NCBI GenBank assembly: GCA_938041625.1
Contig: CALISK010000235.1
Coordinates: forward strand, 1-34,654
Reading direction: 5' to 3'
From: an uncultured Tenacibaculum sp.
GTDB lineage: Bacteria; Bacteroidota; Bacteroidia; Flavobacteriales; Flavobacteriaceae
DNA length: 34,654 bases
Within the stretch, counting starts at the first letter, position 1, and each line of letters begins with the position of its first letter. Made by a program: the position numbers and the translations under genes. The notes beneath the pieces were generated by a model that had not been told where the DNA came from, searched no databases, and saw only the letters and a list, made by a program, of their open reading frames with translations. This document shows positions 19,016 to 27,810 of the stretch, one piece after another.

Positions 19016-19654
19016 ATGTTTGAAACCCTTTTAGACCTTGATAATTTAACTGCCACAGCAGATTATGTAGGTACATTTGCTTTTGCAATTAGTGGTGCAT
19101 TAGTTGCTTCTAAAAAAAAGTTTGATTTATTTGGCGTTATAATTATAGCTTTTGTAACAGCAGTAGGAGGAGGGATGTTAAGAGATGTTTTAATTAATGC
19201 GCATCCAATAAATTGGATAGGTGATCTAAATTATATCTGGACTATTTTTATTGCAGTAGCATTTACATTCCTATTTAAGAAAAAAATAGAACCCTTACGT
19301 AAAACTTTTTTTTTATTCGATACTATAGGAATTAGTGTGTTTACTTTATTAGGAATTCAAAAAGGTTTAAGTTATGAACTTCCTGCTATAGTAGCCTTAA
19401 TTATGGGAATGGTTTCTGCTGTTTTTGGAGGAGTAATAAGAGATGTATTAACAAGAAAAGTACCTTTGATTTTTAAAAAAGAAATATATGCTTCTGCTTG
19501 TTTATTGGGAGGTTTAGTGTATTTAACATTAAAACATTTTAATTTTCAAGAGAATATAGTATTTGTAATATCTGCATTAGTTATTATTAGTGTAAGAACC
19601 TTGTCTGTTGTTTATAAATTAGAATTACCAAAAATTAGAGATGACTATTTTTAA
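19016..19654 (+). CDS. trimeric intracellular cation channel (TRIC/UPF0126) family membrane protein
   Basis: TADYVGTFAFAISGALVASKKKFDLFGVIIIAFVTAVGGGMLRDVL and repeat MGMVSAVFGGVIRDVLTRKVPLIFKKEIYASACLLGGLVYL. Confidence 0.93.
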   Translation: MFETLLDLDNLTATADYVGTFAFAISGALVASKKKFDLFGVIIIAFVTAVGGGMLRDVLINAHPINWIGDLNYIWTIFIAVAFTFLFKKKIEPLRKTFFLFDTIGISVFTLLGIQKGLSYELPAIVALIMGMVSAVFGGVIRDVLTRKVPLIFKKEIYASACLLGGLVYLTLKHFNFQENIVFVISALVIISVRTLSVVYKLELPKIRDDYF

Positions 19655-19770
19655 ATCATACAGTTTAGTAGATTCCTTTAGTAATTAGTTAAAAAAGAGG
19701 CTAAAATTGCAAAATATTTATTGAAATTTAAAATCAATTTTTTTAAATTGCTGAAAAAAGAGGGGTTTTT

Positions 19771-20328
19771 ATGAAACAAATTACTTTGTTTTTAGTGTTG
19801 TTATTGAACTTAACAGTTTTTTGTCAGGATAAAAAGCTACCAGAAGGTTGGGATGAAATATTGCTTGAAGGCCAAACAGCCTATATGAATTTAGTAACAG
19901 GTGATGTATCATATGTTTTGCCTAAAATAGTTGCCAGTGTACCTAAAAAAGTTGTAGAATATGACCCTACTATTACACATAAAGTTAAGAAAGGAGAAAC
20001 ACTTAGTAGTATTTCAAGAAAATATAATAAACACTTATCAGAGTTATATAGATTGAATAGCTTAGTTAATTTTGATTCAATAGAAATAGGAGATGAAATT
20101 GTAATAGGGTATAGGCAAGAAAAAATTAAAGAACAGTATCAAAATGTTATTTATGATAATGAAACTAGTAATGAAGGCGTAGTTACAGATTATCATATAG
20201 TTCAATCTGGAGATACTTTATATAGTATTTCTAAGAAATACAAGATTAACTTAACAATATTAAAAAGAAAAAATAACTTAAAGACGAACGCTATTTTTGT
20301 AGGACAAAAGCTACAAATTCAAAAATAG
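19771..20328 (+). CDS. secreted protein with N-terminal WW-like motif and two LysM domains
   Basis: Signal peptide; LPEGWDEILLEGQTAYMNLVTGDVSYVLP; LysM repeats HKVKKGETLSSISRKYNKHLSELYRLN... and HIVQSGDTLYSISKKYKINLTILKRKNNLKTNAIFVGQKLQI. Confidence 0.9.
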   Translation: MKQITLFLVLLLNLTVFCQDKKLPEGWDEILLEGQTAYMNLVTGDVSYVLPKIVASVPKKVVEYDPTITHKVKKGETLSSISRKYNKHLSELYRLNSLVNFDSIEIGDEIVIGYRQEKIKEQYQNVIYDNETSNEGVVTDYHIVQSGDTLYSISKKYKINLTILKRKNNLKTNAIFVGQKLQIQK

Positions 20329-20360
20329 AGAAAGAAAATACCAATCTGAGAAAATTACAA

Positions 20361-21434
20361 ATGGCAAACGAAAACAAATACACTAAAGAAGATCTTCAAG
20401 AACTTAAGTGGAATGAACATATTCGTTTAAGACCAGGGATGTATATTGGTAGAGTTAATTTAAGAGGATTTATTGATCTTTTAAAAGGAATTTATAGTGT
20501 TTCTCTTTCCAAACTAAAAGCTGATACTATATCTTTTGATTTTAAGAATAGTAATAGAGGTAAAATTATAATCGATAATATTCAGAACCCAGTAATTGAC
20601 AATTGGAGTAAATGGAATTCAAATTCTCAAAACCCATTTATTTTAGAATTTCAAACATTAAATGCTCTTAGTTTATTCTTTACAATTAGATTATTTGATT
20701 CTAATGATGATATAATACTAAGACAGGAATACAAAGAAGGTGTTTTAACTAATGGTGAATTAACTGAAAAGCCTATTGAATGTAATAAGTTAGAAATAGA
20801 TTTTACACTTGACACGAAAATTTGGAAGAAATTTAATTGGCTGGAAAGTTTTATAAACCATGAAATCAGAGAATTTGCATATTTACATAAAAATGTAAAA
20901 TTTAGAGTACATTATGAAGTTGCTGATGAACAATGTAATATTGTTTACTTCTTTGAAAATGGATTGAAAGATAGAATTGAGGTTGAAAATTTAAAAGGTT
21001 TAGGAAGCAGTTATTTCAATACTTATTTTACTAAGGAAATAAAGGATTTTAGTATAGAAGTGGCATTTGCTTTCAGAGATTATACAGTAGACGAACCATT
21101 TTTAAAATCATTCGTAAACGATTATTATACAAATGAAAATGGGAGTCATATTGATGGAGTGTTGAAAGGTTTGACTTATGGGGTGATGAAATACTTTCAG
21201 AAATATGATTTGACAGAAAAATATAAAATATCGGAAAAAGGAATTAAGGAAAGCTTAATAAGTTTAATAAATATTAGAATGAATTCACCAGTATTTAGCG
21301 GATGTGTAAAAAATAAACTTGCAAATCCTGAAATTATTGAACCAATTACCGATTATATTTCTGAATTATTATTTGAGAGTATAGAAAAAGATAAAGAGTC
21401 AACCGAGAAACTGATTAGAAAATTTGAAATATAA
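20361..21434 (+). CDS. GyrB/ParE ATPase-region-like protein (GHKL + transducer), probable pseudo-ATPase without TOPRIM
   Basis: WNEHIRLRPGMYIG, TLNALSLFFTIRLFDSNDDIILRQEYKEG, SFVNDYYTNENGSHIDGVLKGL, KGIKESLISLINIRMNSPVFSGCVKNKLANPEI align with GyrB in order; N-box, DNGRGIP and GGLHGVG motifs are absent. Confidence 0.8.
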   Translation: MANENKYTKEDLQELKWNEHIRLRPGMYIGRVNLRGFIDLLKGIYSVSLSKLKADTISFDFKNSNRGKIIIDNIQNPVIDNWSKWNSNSQNPFILEFQTLNALSLFFTIRLFDSNDDIILRQEYKEGVLTNGELTEKPIECNKLEIDFTLDTKIWKKFNWLESFINHEIREFAYLHKNVKFRVHYEVADEQCNIVYFFENGLKDRIEVENLKGLGSSYFNTYFTKEIKDFSIEVAFAFRDYTVDEPFLKSFVNDYYTNENGSHIDGVLKGLTYGVMKYFQKYDLTEKYKISEKGIKESLISLINIRMNSPVFSGCVKNKLANPEIIEPITDYISELLFESIEKDKESTEKLIRKFEI

Positions 21435-21502
21435 GAGAGTTAGTTACTTAGATTTATTAATTTCAATTTTTATTTCTTGTTTCTACTAACAGATATAAAA
21501 AC

Positions 21503-21536
21503 AAAAAACACGATGATTAAATCATCGTGTTTTTTT
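21503..21536. terminator. bidirectional terminator between the GyrB-like gene and the OMP gene
   Basis: AAAAAACACGATGATT-a-AATCATCGTGTTTTTT near-perfect palindrome with A/T tails. Confidence 0.88.
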
Positions 21537-21554
21537 ATATAAAATTATTTCTTA

Positions 21555-22202
21555 TTAAAATCTATACGATAAACCAACAATTATTTGGTTTACTCTTGTA
21601 TCAAATTTAGAAGTATTAGCAGCGCTTCCTGATGCTCTAGTAATTATTTCAGATTCAGTATCAGAAAAACTTCTATCCCAACGAACCTCTAATCCTAGTT
21701 TACCTAATTCAATACCTGCACCTATATTTAAACCTACAGTAAATCCATCTACTTCAGTTTCAAAATTATCAATAACAGCACCAACAGTATCAAAATCTAA
21801 ATCACCATCTAAAATGTATTGAAAAGAAGGACCTGCATGTATATAAGCAATCTTAAATATTTTTTTACCTAATAAAACTGGAATGTCAATTTTTTGAAAA
21901 TCATAAGAAGCCTTTGTGTTAGAAGCATCATTAGCGGTAAGTTCACTTTTTAAGGCAGTATACACTAATTCAGGACGAATATACAATCCTACAATAGGTA
22001 ATTTAGCTCTTAACCAGATACCACCATGAAAACCAGTTTTACTTTTTGTTTGATCTTCAAGTATGTCGTTGGTAACATCGTTGATATTTTGAAATGAATC
22101 AGAATTATAATTAACCCCAGCTTTAATACCAAAGTCTAATTGCGCTTGTACTAACTGGCTAGCAGCTAAAAATAAGCATAGAGATAAAATTAGTTTTTTC
22201 AT
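21555..22202 (-). CDS. outer membrane beta-barrel (porin-like) protein
   Basis: Signal peptide MKKLILSLCLFLAASQLVQA, LDFGIKAGVNYNSDSF...GFHGGIWLRAKLPIVGLYIRPELVYT...GLNIGAGIELGKLGLEVRWDRSFSD...IIVGLSYRF. Confidence 0.92.
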   Translation of the reverse strand: MKKLILSLCLFLAASQLVQAQLDFGIKAGVNYNSDSFQNINDVTNDILEDQTKSKTGFHGGIWLRAKLPIVGLYIRPELVYTALKSELTANDASNTKASYDFQKIDIPVLLGKKIFKIAYIHAGPSFQYILDGDLDFDTVGAVIDNFETEVDGFTVGLNIGAGIELGKLGLEVRWDRSFSDTESEIITRASGSAANTSKFDTRVNQIIVGLSYRF

Positions 22203-22247
22203 GGTTTTTTAATATTTACTTAAATTAAAAACGTTTTAATAGTCAAT

Positions 22248-23198
22248 TTATTTTCTTTTAATGACTTTCTTTACAGCTTCAACTACTGCTTCGTCATTAA
22301 TTTTATATTTTTTCATTAATTCTGCTGGTGTAGCAGACTCTCCAAAACTATCGTTTACAGCAACAAATTCTTGAGGAGTAGGATTGTTTGTAGCTAAGCA
22401 ACGAGCAACGCTTTCACCTAAACCACCAAATTTATTATGTTCTTCAGCAGTAACAATACATTTAGTTTTAGTAACAGAAGCTAAGATAGCCTCTTCATCT
22501 AATGGTTTAATAGTATGAATATTGATAACTTCAGCACTAATACCTTCTTTTTCTAATTGCTCAGCAGCTTGTAATGATTCCCAAACTAAATGACCAGTAG
22601 CAACAATAGTTACATCTGTTCCTTCTGTTAATTTTACTGCTTTTCCAATTTCAAATTTATCAGTAGGCATAAATACAGGAACTTTTGGTCTACCAAAACG
22701 TAAGTAAACAGGACCATCATATTCTGCAATAGCAATAGTAGCTGCTTTTGTTTGGTTATAATCACAAGTGTTAATAACTGTCATACCAGGTAACATTTTC
22801 ATTAACCCAATATCTTCTAAGATTTGGTGTGTAGCACCATCTTCACCTAAAGTTAAACCAGCATGAGAAGCACAAACTTTTACATTTTTATTAGAATAAG
22901 CTATAGATTGTCTAATTTGATCATATACACGACCTGTTGAAAAGTTAGCGAAGGTTCCTGTAAATGGTATTTTACCACCTATGGTTAAACCAGCAGCGAT
23001 ACCCATCATATTAGCTTCTGCAATTCCTACTTGAAAAAAACGTTCTGGATGATTTTTTTCGAATTCATTCATTTTTAATGAACCTGTTAAATCAGCACAT
23101 AAAGCAACCACATTAGGGTTTGTTTTCCCTAACTCAGTTAAACCATCACCAAAGCCAGAGCGGGTGTCTTTTTTTTCTGTAAATGTATATTTTTTCAT
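22248..23198 (-). CDS. transketolase C-terminal subunit (transketolase family protein)
   Basis: [43 protein letters not shown]...[20 protein letters not shown]...[31 protein letters not shown]. Start at 23198 preferred over 23240. Confidence 0.95.
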   Translation of the reverse strand: MKKYTFTEKKDTRSGFGDGLTELGKTNPNVVALCADLTGSLKMNEFEKNHPERFFQVGIAEANMMGIAAGLTIGGKIPFTGTFANFSTGRVYDQIRQSIAYSNKNVKVCASHAGLTLGEDGATHQILEDIGLMKMLPGMTVINTCDYNQTKAATIAIAEYDGPVYLRFGRPKVPVFMPTDKFEIGKAVKLTEGTDVTIVATGHLVWESLQAAEQLEKEGISAEVINIHTIKPLDEEAILASVTKTKCIVTAEEHNKFGGLGESVARCLATNNPTPQEFVAVNDSFGESATPAELMKKYKINDEAVVEAVKKVIKRK

Positions 23199-23247
23199 TG
23201 TTGTGTTGTAAATTCTGCCCAAAAATAATCTTTTAAGCAAAAAGAAA

Positions 23248-23829
23248 CTATAAATTCATTAATTCTTTATATAATTTATGCACGGGTAAGCCCATAACAT
23301 TAAAGTAACTACCTTCAATTTTATCAATCCCTATTTTACCAATCCATTCCTGAATTCCATAAGCCCCTGCTTTATCATAAGGTTTATAGTTGGTTATATA
23401 AAAATCGATTTCTTCTTTTGTTAGTTTTTTTAAAGAAACATTCGTAATATCATTAATGATTTTCTGAAAGTTTTTACTTTTAATACTAACAGAAGTAATT
23501 ACTTGATGTTCTTTATTAGATAAACTTTCTAGCATAGTGAAAGCATCGTTGTAATCTTTCGGTTTTCCTAAAGCTTTATTATTTAACCAGACAATAGTAT
23601 CTGAAGTAATTAATAAATCATTGTCGGTTAATTCTCCATCAAAAGGTTTTGATTTTAGATCAGCTAAAAAATCTGTAATTTCTTCAGCTTTTAAGTCTTC
23701 AGGAAATATTTCTTCGATTTCTTTTAAACGTATTTCAAAATTTAATTCTAAATCTTTAAAAAATTGTTGACGTCTAGGAGAACCAGAAGCAAGTATAATA
23801 TTAAATTTAGATAGTTTTTGTGTTAGCAT
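23248..23829 (-). CDS. maf: Maf family nucleoside triphosphate pyrophosphatase
   Basis: [104 protein letters not shown]. Confidence 0.96.
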   Translation of the reverse strand: MLTQKLSKFNIILASGSPRRQQFFKDLELNFEIRLKEIEEIFPEDLKAEEITDFLADLKSKPFDGELTDNDLLITSDTIVWLNNKALGKPKDYNDAFTMLESLSNKEHQVITSVSIKSKNFQKIINDITNVSLKKLTKEEIDFYITNYKPYDKAGAYGIQEWIGKIGIDKIEGSYFNVMGLPVHKLYKELMNL

Positions 23830-24288
23830 TTATCCAAAATTCTTTTTAATACGTGCTAAATCACGTTTATTATCTCGGTCTTTCATTGTTTCACGCTTAT
23901 CATGCGTTTTTTTACCTTTAGCTAAAGCAACTTCTAACTTAGCCCAACCATTTTCATTTAAGAATAATCGTAAAGGAACAATTGTATTTCCTTTAGCTTC
24001 GACTTCTCTAGCTAATTTCTTTAACTCTTGTTTATTTAATAACAGTCTTCTTTCACTTTTAGGATTGTGATTGTAATGATTACCAAAGGCATATTCTTCA
24101 ATATACATGTTGATAACAAACAGTTCTCCACGATCATTAAATTCACAAAAACTCTCTGTTATTCTCGCTTTACTTTGACGTATAGATTTTATTTCGGTAC
24201 CTGTTAATTGTATACCTGCGGTATATTTATCTATTATTTCGTACTCAAAACGAGCTTTTTTGTTTTTTATGTTAATTTTTTTCTGCAT
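23830..24288 (-). CDS. smpB: SsrA-binding protein SmpB
   Basis: INIKNKKARFEYEIIDKYTAGIQLTGTEIKSIRQSKARITESFCEF...KNTIVPLRLFLNENGWAKLEVALAKGKKTHDKRETMKDRDNKRDLAR-type SmpB core and tail. Confidence 0.97.
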   Translation of the reverse strand: MQKKINIKNKKARFEYEIIDKYTAGIQLTGTEIKSIRQSKARITESFCEFNDRGELFVINMYIEEYAFGNHYNHNPKSERRLLLNKQELKKLAREVEAKGNTIVPLRLFLNENGWAKLEVALAKGKKTHDKRETMKDRDNKRDLARIKKNFG

Positions 24289-24309
24289 AAAATCTTCAAC
24301 AATTTAAAG

Positions 24310-24317
24310 CAAAGATA
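24310..24317 (-). promoter_or_regulatory. putative -7 box (TATCTTTG) for smpB
   Basis: CAAAGATA on + strand, ~22 nt upstream of the smpB start. Confidence 0.45.
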
Positions 24318-24321
24318 CATT

Positions 24322-24349
24322 ATTGAGTTTGTATAAAAAGTGTTGGTTT
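24322..24349. repeat. direct repeat copy 1 (26/28 identical to 25424-25451)
   Basis: ATTGAGTTTGTATAAAAAGTGTTGGTTT compared with ATTGAGGTTTTATAAAAAGTGTTGGTTT. Confidence 0.8.
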
Positions 24350-24402
24350 CAGAATTATTGTGCTAGTCTTTTACAATAATAAAAACAAAGTTTTACAATT
24401 AT

Positions 24403-25422
24403 TTATAACGTATCTGAAAAAGTTATTTTATAATCCAATTTAGGTTCAGAAGAAATTAGGTATTGTGTATCAATTACAATGGAACTTTTTAAATTTTCTG
24501 GAATATCTTTAATGAATATAGGAGTTGTTAGTCCACTATCATTTATATTAATTTTTTCGTCCTTATACACTTGAACCTCTGTAATCATTAATAAATGATT
24601 AAATCCTTTTAGTTTTTCATTATCGATTACAATTTGTTTTTTTTCAAAAGAAAATTTTTCAATAGCTTGTTTTTTTACTTGATTTAAAGGAAAAATAGCT
24701 TCTTTACTTACTTCAAATACAGTTTTTTCTTTATAAAAACGTTTTTCTTTAAGTTCTTCTATTGAAACTCCAGCCTTATTAAGTCCAATAGAAAGTTCAA
24801 TTTTTTCTGGTATAAATATGACTTCATTTTTTACCTGATTCATTAAATTTAAAAAAATAGGGACTTGCTGTTCTTTAACCAATGCATTTTGCATTGTTTC
24901 ACTTATAATAATATCAGGTTCATTATTGGAATCTATGCAATATTTAGTAGCATCTTCATTAACTATAGTAATATCATAATCTTCTAAACCTAATTTTAAA
25001 ATTAGTTTTTGTAGCATTTGAAAACTAAAAGGGTTTATTTCTAAAAAAGTATACTTTATATCTTCTTTAGAGTATCTAAATATAAAAGGTAAAATAAGAG
25101 TAGCATAAGGACCTGTACCCGCATATAAAATATGTAACGGTTTTTGTGAACTCATCTTTTCTTTAATAGCTTTATCTATTCCTCTAATAAACTGCCTTGT
25201 TCTTAATAAATCATCTAAACAAAGTGCTGCCCAAAAGGTACCTAAAGCCTTACCATTATCAAAATGAATATCATCTCTACCTTTTTCAATATCCATATTT
25301 TGATTGCTAATCTGCTCTAAAATATCTTTATATTTTTTAGAAGCATCTGATAGTTTTAAGAAATCAAGGTTGTTTTCAAAATATTCTGAAGTAGCGTTAA
25401 TTATTTCTTTCTGTAAATTCAT
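24403..25422 (-). CDS. class I SAM-dependent methyltransferase, PRMT-like
   Basis: Motif I LHILYAGTGPYATLILP, YTFLEINPFSFQML, DIIISETMQNALVKEQQVPIF (E-x8-E), VIFIPEKIELSI. Confidence 0.7.
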   Translation of the reverse strand: MNLQKEIINATSEYFENNLDFLKLSDASKKYKDILEQISNQNMDIEKGRDDIHFDNGKALGTFWAALCLDDLLRTRQFIRGIDKAIKEKMSSQKPLHILYAGTGPYATLILPFIFRYSKEDIKYTFLEINPFSFQMLQKLILKLGLEDYDITIVNEDATKYCIDSNNEPDIIISETMQNALVKEQQVPIFLNLMNQVKNEVIFIPEKIELSIGLNKAGVSIEELKEKRFYKEKTVFEVSKEAIFPLNQVKKQAIEKFSFEKKQIVIDNEKLKGFNHLLMITEVQVYKDEKININDSGLTTPIFIKDIPENLKSSIVIDTQYLISSEPKLDYKITFSDTL

Positions 25423-25423
25423 A

Positions 25424-25451
25424 ATTGAGGTTTTATAAAAAGTGTTGGTTT
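25424..25451. repeat. direct repeat copy 2
   Basis: ATTGAGGTTTTATAAAAAGTGTTGGTTT, immediately upstream of the methyltransferase start codon. Confidence 0.8.
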
Positions 25452-25497
25452 TAAACTTTTGGTTTTTAAAATGATAATTATGATATGATTAATTAAA

Positions 25498-27180
25498 TTA
25501 AAAACCGATAGCTTTATCATCTCCACGATGATCTGCACCACCTTCTAATTTTCCGTTAGGTAATACTAGAATAGCATCTACTTTACCAATAACAGTAGAG
25601 TTAGTTTCGTCTAATATATATCCTATTTGTTTTAGTTTGGCTCTCACACCTTTTGAAAAACCATTAGGTTCCATTTTAATATCATCAGGTAACCATTGAT
25701 GATGAAAACGAGGTTGATTTACGGCTTCTTGCATTCCCATTTTATATTCATGAACATTTAAAATAGTTTGTAGTACAGAAGTAATAATTGTTGATCCGCC
25801 AGGAGTACCTACTACCATAAATAGTTTATTGTCTTTTTCAACAATAGTTGGAGTCATAGAACTTAACATTCTTTTTTCAGGTTCTATTTTATTTGCTTCA
25901 GCACCAATAAGTCCAAACATATTTGGAACACCAGGTTTACTACTAAAATCATCCATTTCATTATTTAAAAAGAAACCTAATTCAGAAGCATATAGTTTAG
26001 AACCATAAGCAGCATTTAGTGTAGTTGTTACAGAAACAGCATTACCAAATTGATCTACGATAGAGTAGTGGGTAGTTTCTGTACTTTCTGAAAAATTAAC
26101 AGTACCATGTGATATAGCTGTTGATGAGGTAGGTATTTCAAATGAAAAATTTGACATTCTTTCTGTAGCATATTCTTCACTAATCAATTTTTTGATAGGA
26201 ATCTTTATAAAATCAGGATCTCCTAAAAAATGACTTCTATCGGCATATGCTCTTCTTTCTGCTTCTGTAATAGTTTGAATTGTTTTTACAGAATTATGCC
26301 CATAAATATCTATTTCATAAGGTTCAATAGCTTTCATTATTTGGGCTAAACAAATACCACCACTAGATGGAGGAGCCATAGATATAATTTTTAAATCATC
26401 GTATTTAAAGGTAATAGGAGTTCTCCATTTCGCTTTATAATTAGCAAGATCTTCTTCTGTAATAATCCCCCCGTTTTGTTGAATAAATTGCACTAATTTT
26501 TTAGCAGTTTCACCTTTATAAAATTCATCATGTCCATTTTGTTGAATCTTAATAAGTGTTTCTGCAAGCGCATTGTACTTTATGGTATCTCCTTTTTTCC
26601 ATGCTTTATCAAATAGAATAGGATTTTTGTTTACTTTTAAAAAGTTTGGTTGATGTTTTTTTATCCTTTTTTCTTGTTTTTCGGTAACTATCACCCCTTT
26701 TTTAGCTAAATCTATTACTGGTTGTATAATATCTTCAATAGCTAATGAACCAAATTTTTTATGAGCTTCAAAAACTCCAGCAACAGTTCCCGGAACACCA
26801 ACTGCCATAGCACCTAATATACTTTTTCCTTCAATAACATTACCAATAGAGTCTAAATACATATTATGTGTAGACGCTAATGGAGCTTTTTCTCTATAAT
26901 CGAGGGCGCCAATTTCTCCGCTTTTTTTTCTGTAGACCATAAATCCACCACCACCAAGATTACCAGCATAGGGATAAGCAACAGCTAAAGCCAATTCTGT
27001 TGCTACCATAGCATCAAAAGCATTCCCTCCTTTTTGTAAAATAGCGACACCAATCTTAGAAGCCTCTTTGCGCGCAGAAACCACCATTGCTTTTTCGCTG
27101 ATAACACCAATTTCAGGGGCTTTTGTTTTACAGTTTATAAAAAAAAATAAAGAAAAGAGTAGTAGGATATATATTCTCAT
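25498..27180 (-). CDS. ggt: gamma-glutamyltransferase
   Basis: LLFSLFFFINC lipoprotein-like signal; AILQKGGNAFDAMVATELALAVAYPYAGNLGGGGFMVYR; TTHYSIVDQFGNAVSVTTTLNAAYGS; FLNNEMDDFS; SSMTPTIV; GTPGGSTIITSVLQTILN. Confidence 0.95.
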   Translation of the reverse strand: MRIYILLLFSLFFFINCKTKAPEIGVISEKAMVVSARKEASKIGVAILQKGGNAFDAMVATELALAVAYPYAGNLGGGGFMVYRKKSGEIGALDYREKAPLASTHNMYLDSIGNVIEGKSILGAMAVGVPGTVAGVFEAHKKFGSLAIEDIIQPVIDLAKKGVIVTEKQEKRIKKHQPNFLKVNKNPILFDKAWKKGDTIKYNALAETLIKIQQNGHDEFYKGETAKKLVQFIQQNGGIITEEDLANYKAKWRTPITFKYDDLKIISMAPPSSGGICLAQIMKAIEPYEIDIYGHNSVKTIQTITEAERRAYADRSHFLGDPDFIKIPIKKLISEEYATERMSNFSFEIPTSSTAISHGTVNFSESTETTHYSIVDQFGNAVSVTTTLNAAYGSKLYASELGFFLNNEMDDFSSKPGVPNMFGLIGAEANKIEPEKRMLSSMTPTIVEKDNKLFMVVGTPGGSTIITSVLQTILNVHEYKMGMQEAVNQPRFHHQWLPDDIKMEPNGFSKGVRAKLKQIGYILDETNSTVIGKVDAILVLPNGKLEGGADHRGDDKAIGF

Positions 27181-27761
27181 AATTTAGGAATCTCTAATTG
27201 AATAAAATTATTAATATCAATAATAAAACTATTAAAATCTTTTTCTAGGTCATTATAATGTAATTGTAAATCTTCAATGGCTAAATTCATTTGAGACCTA
27301 CCTTTAGTACGTCTATTCATACCATTTAATACATCCTTCATTCCGCTTATAAATTGATAGTTGTATAACCAATCATATTGTTTCATGTAAGGAAGAATAT
27401 CTTTCGTTTTTTCTGGCAAAATAGCAATGTTATCGTATAGTACTTTATACACATTTTGAGAAAAAATAGCTAGTGGGGTTTGTGAATAATTATTCCAGTT
27501 TTTAGCTAAAAAGTGATCATAAAAAATATCTATAATTACTCCGTCATAATGACCATAACGCTCATGTAATCGACGTTTACTAATTCGAACGGTTTCATGA
27601 GCGTCGGTAAACGTATCTATCTTTCGGTGTAATTGAATACCTTTCTGAATGTCGCTAGGTAAATGATTGAATTTATTTCCTCTTACATGGTCAGCAATAA
27701 AATTACCAATCATAATTTCTGTATTATTAGGAGACAAGTATAAATGGGCTAAAAAATTCAT
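27177..27761 (-). CDS. acyl carrier protein phosphodiesterase (AcpH/DUF479)-like
   Basis: MNFLAHLYLSPNNTEIMIGNFIADHVRGNKFNHLPSDIQKGIQLHRKIDTFTDAH...YDGVIIDIFYDHFLAKNW; 4-bp overlap with ggt. Confidence 0.9.
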   Translation of the reverse strand: MNFLAHLYLSPNNTEIMIGNFIADHVRGNKFNHLPSDIQKGIQLHRKIDTFTDAHETVRISKRRLHERYGHYDGVIIDIFYDHFLAKNWNNYSQTPLAIFSQNVYKVLYDNIAILPEKTKDILPYMKQYDWLYNYQFISGMKDVLNGMNRRTKGRSQMNLAIEDLQLHYNDLEKDFNSFIIDINNFIQLEIPKL

Positions 27762-27810
27762 GACTATAAATGTAAACAAAAAAGTAGCATTAAAATTTTA
27801 GATTCTTATT

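Noticed and set aside
18909-19034. 41-aa plus-strand ORF MIYKVSTFEISKVVLTLLARFVIVLIVFQKAFNITICLKPF overlapping the TRIC gene start
   Set aside because: Hydrophobic, but no ribosome-binding evidence or leader features; likely chance in AT-rich spacer.
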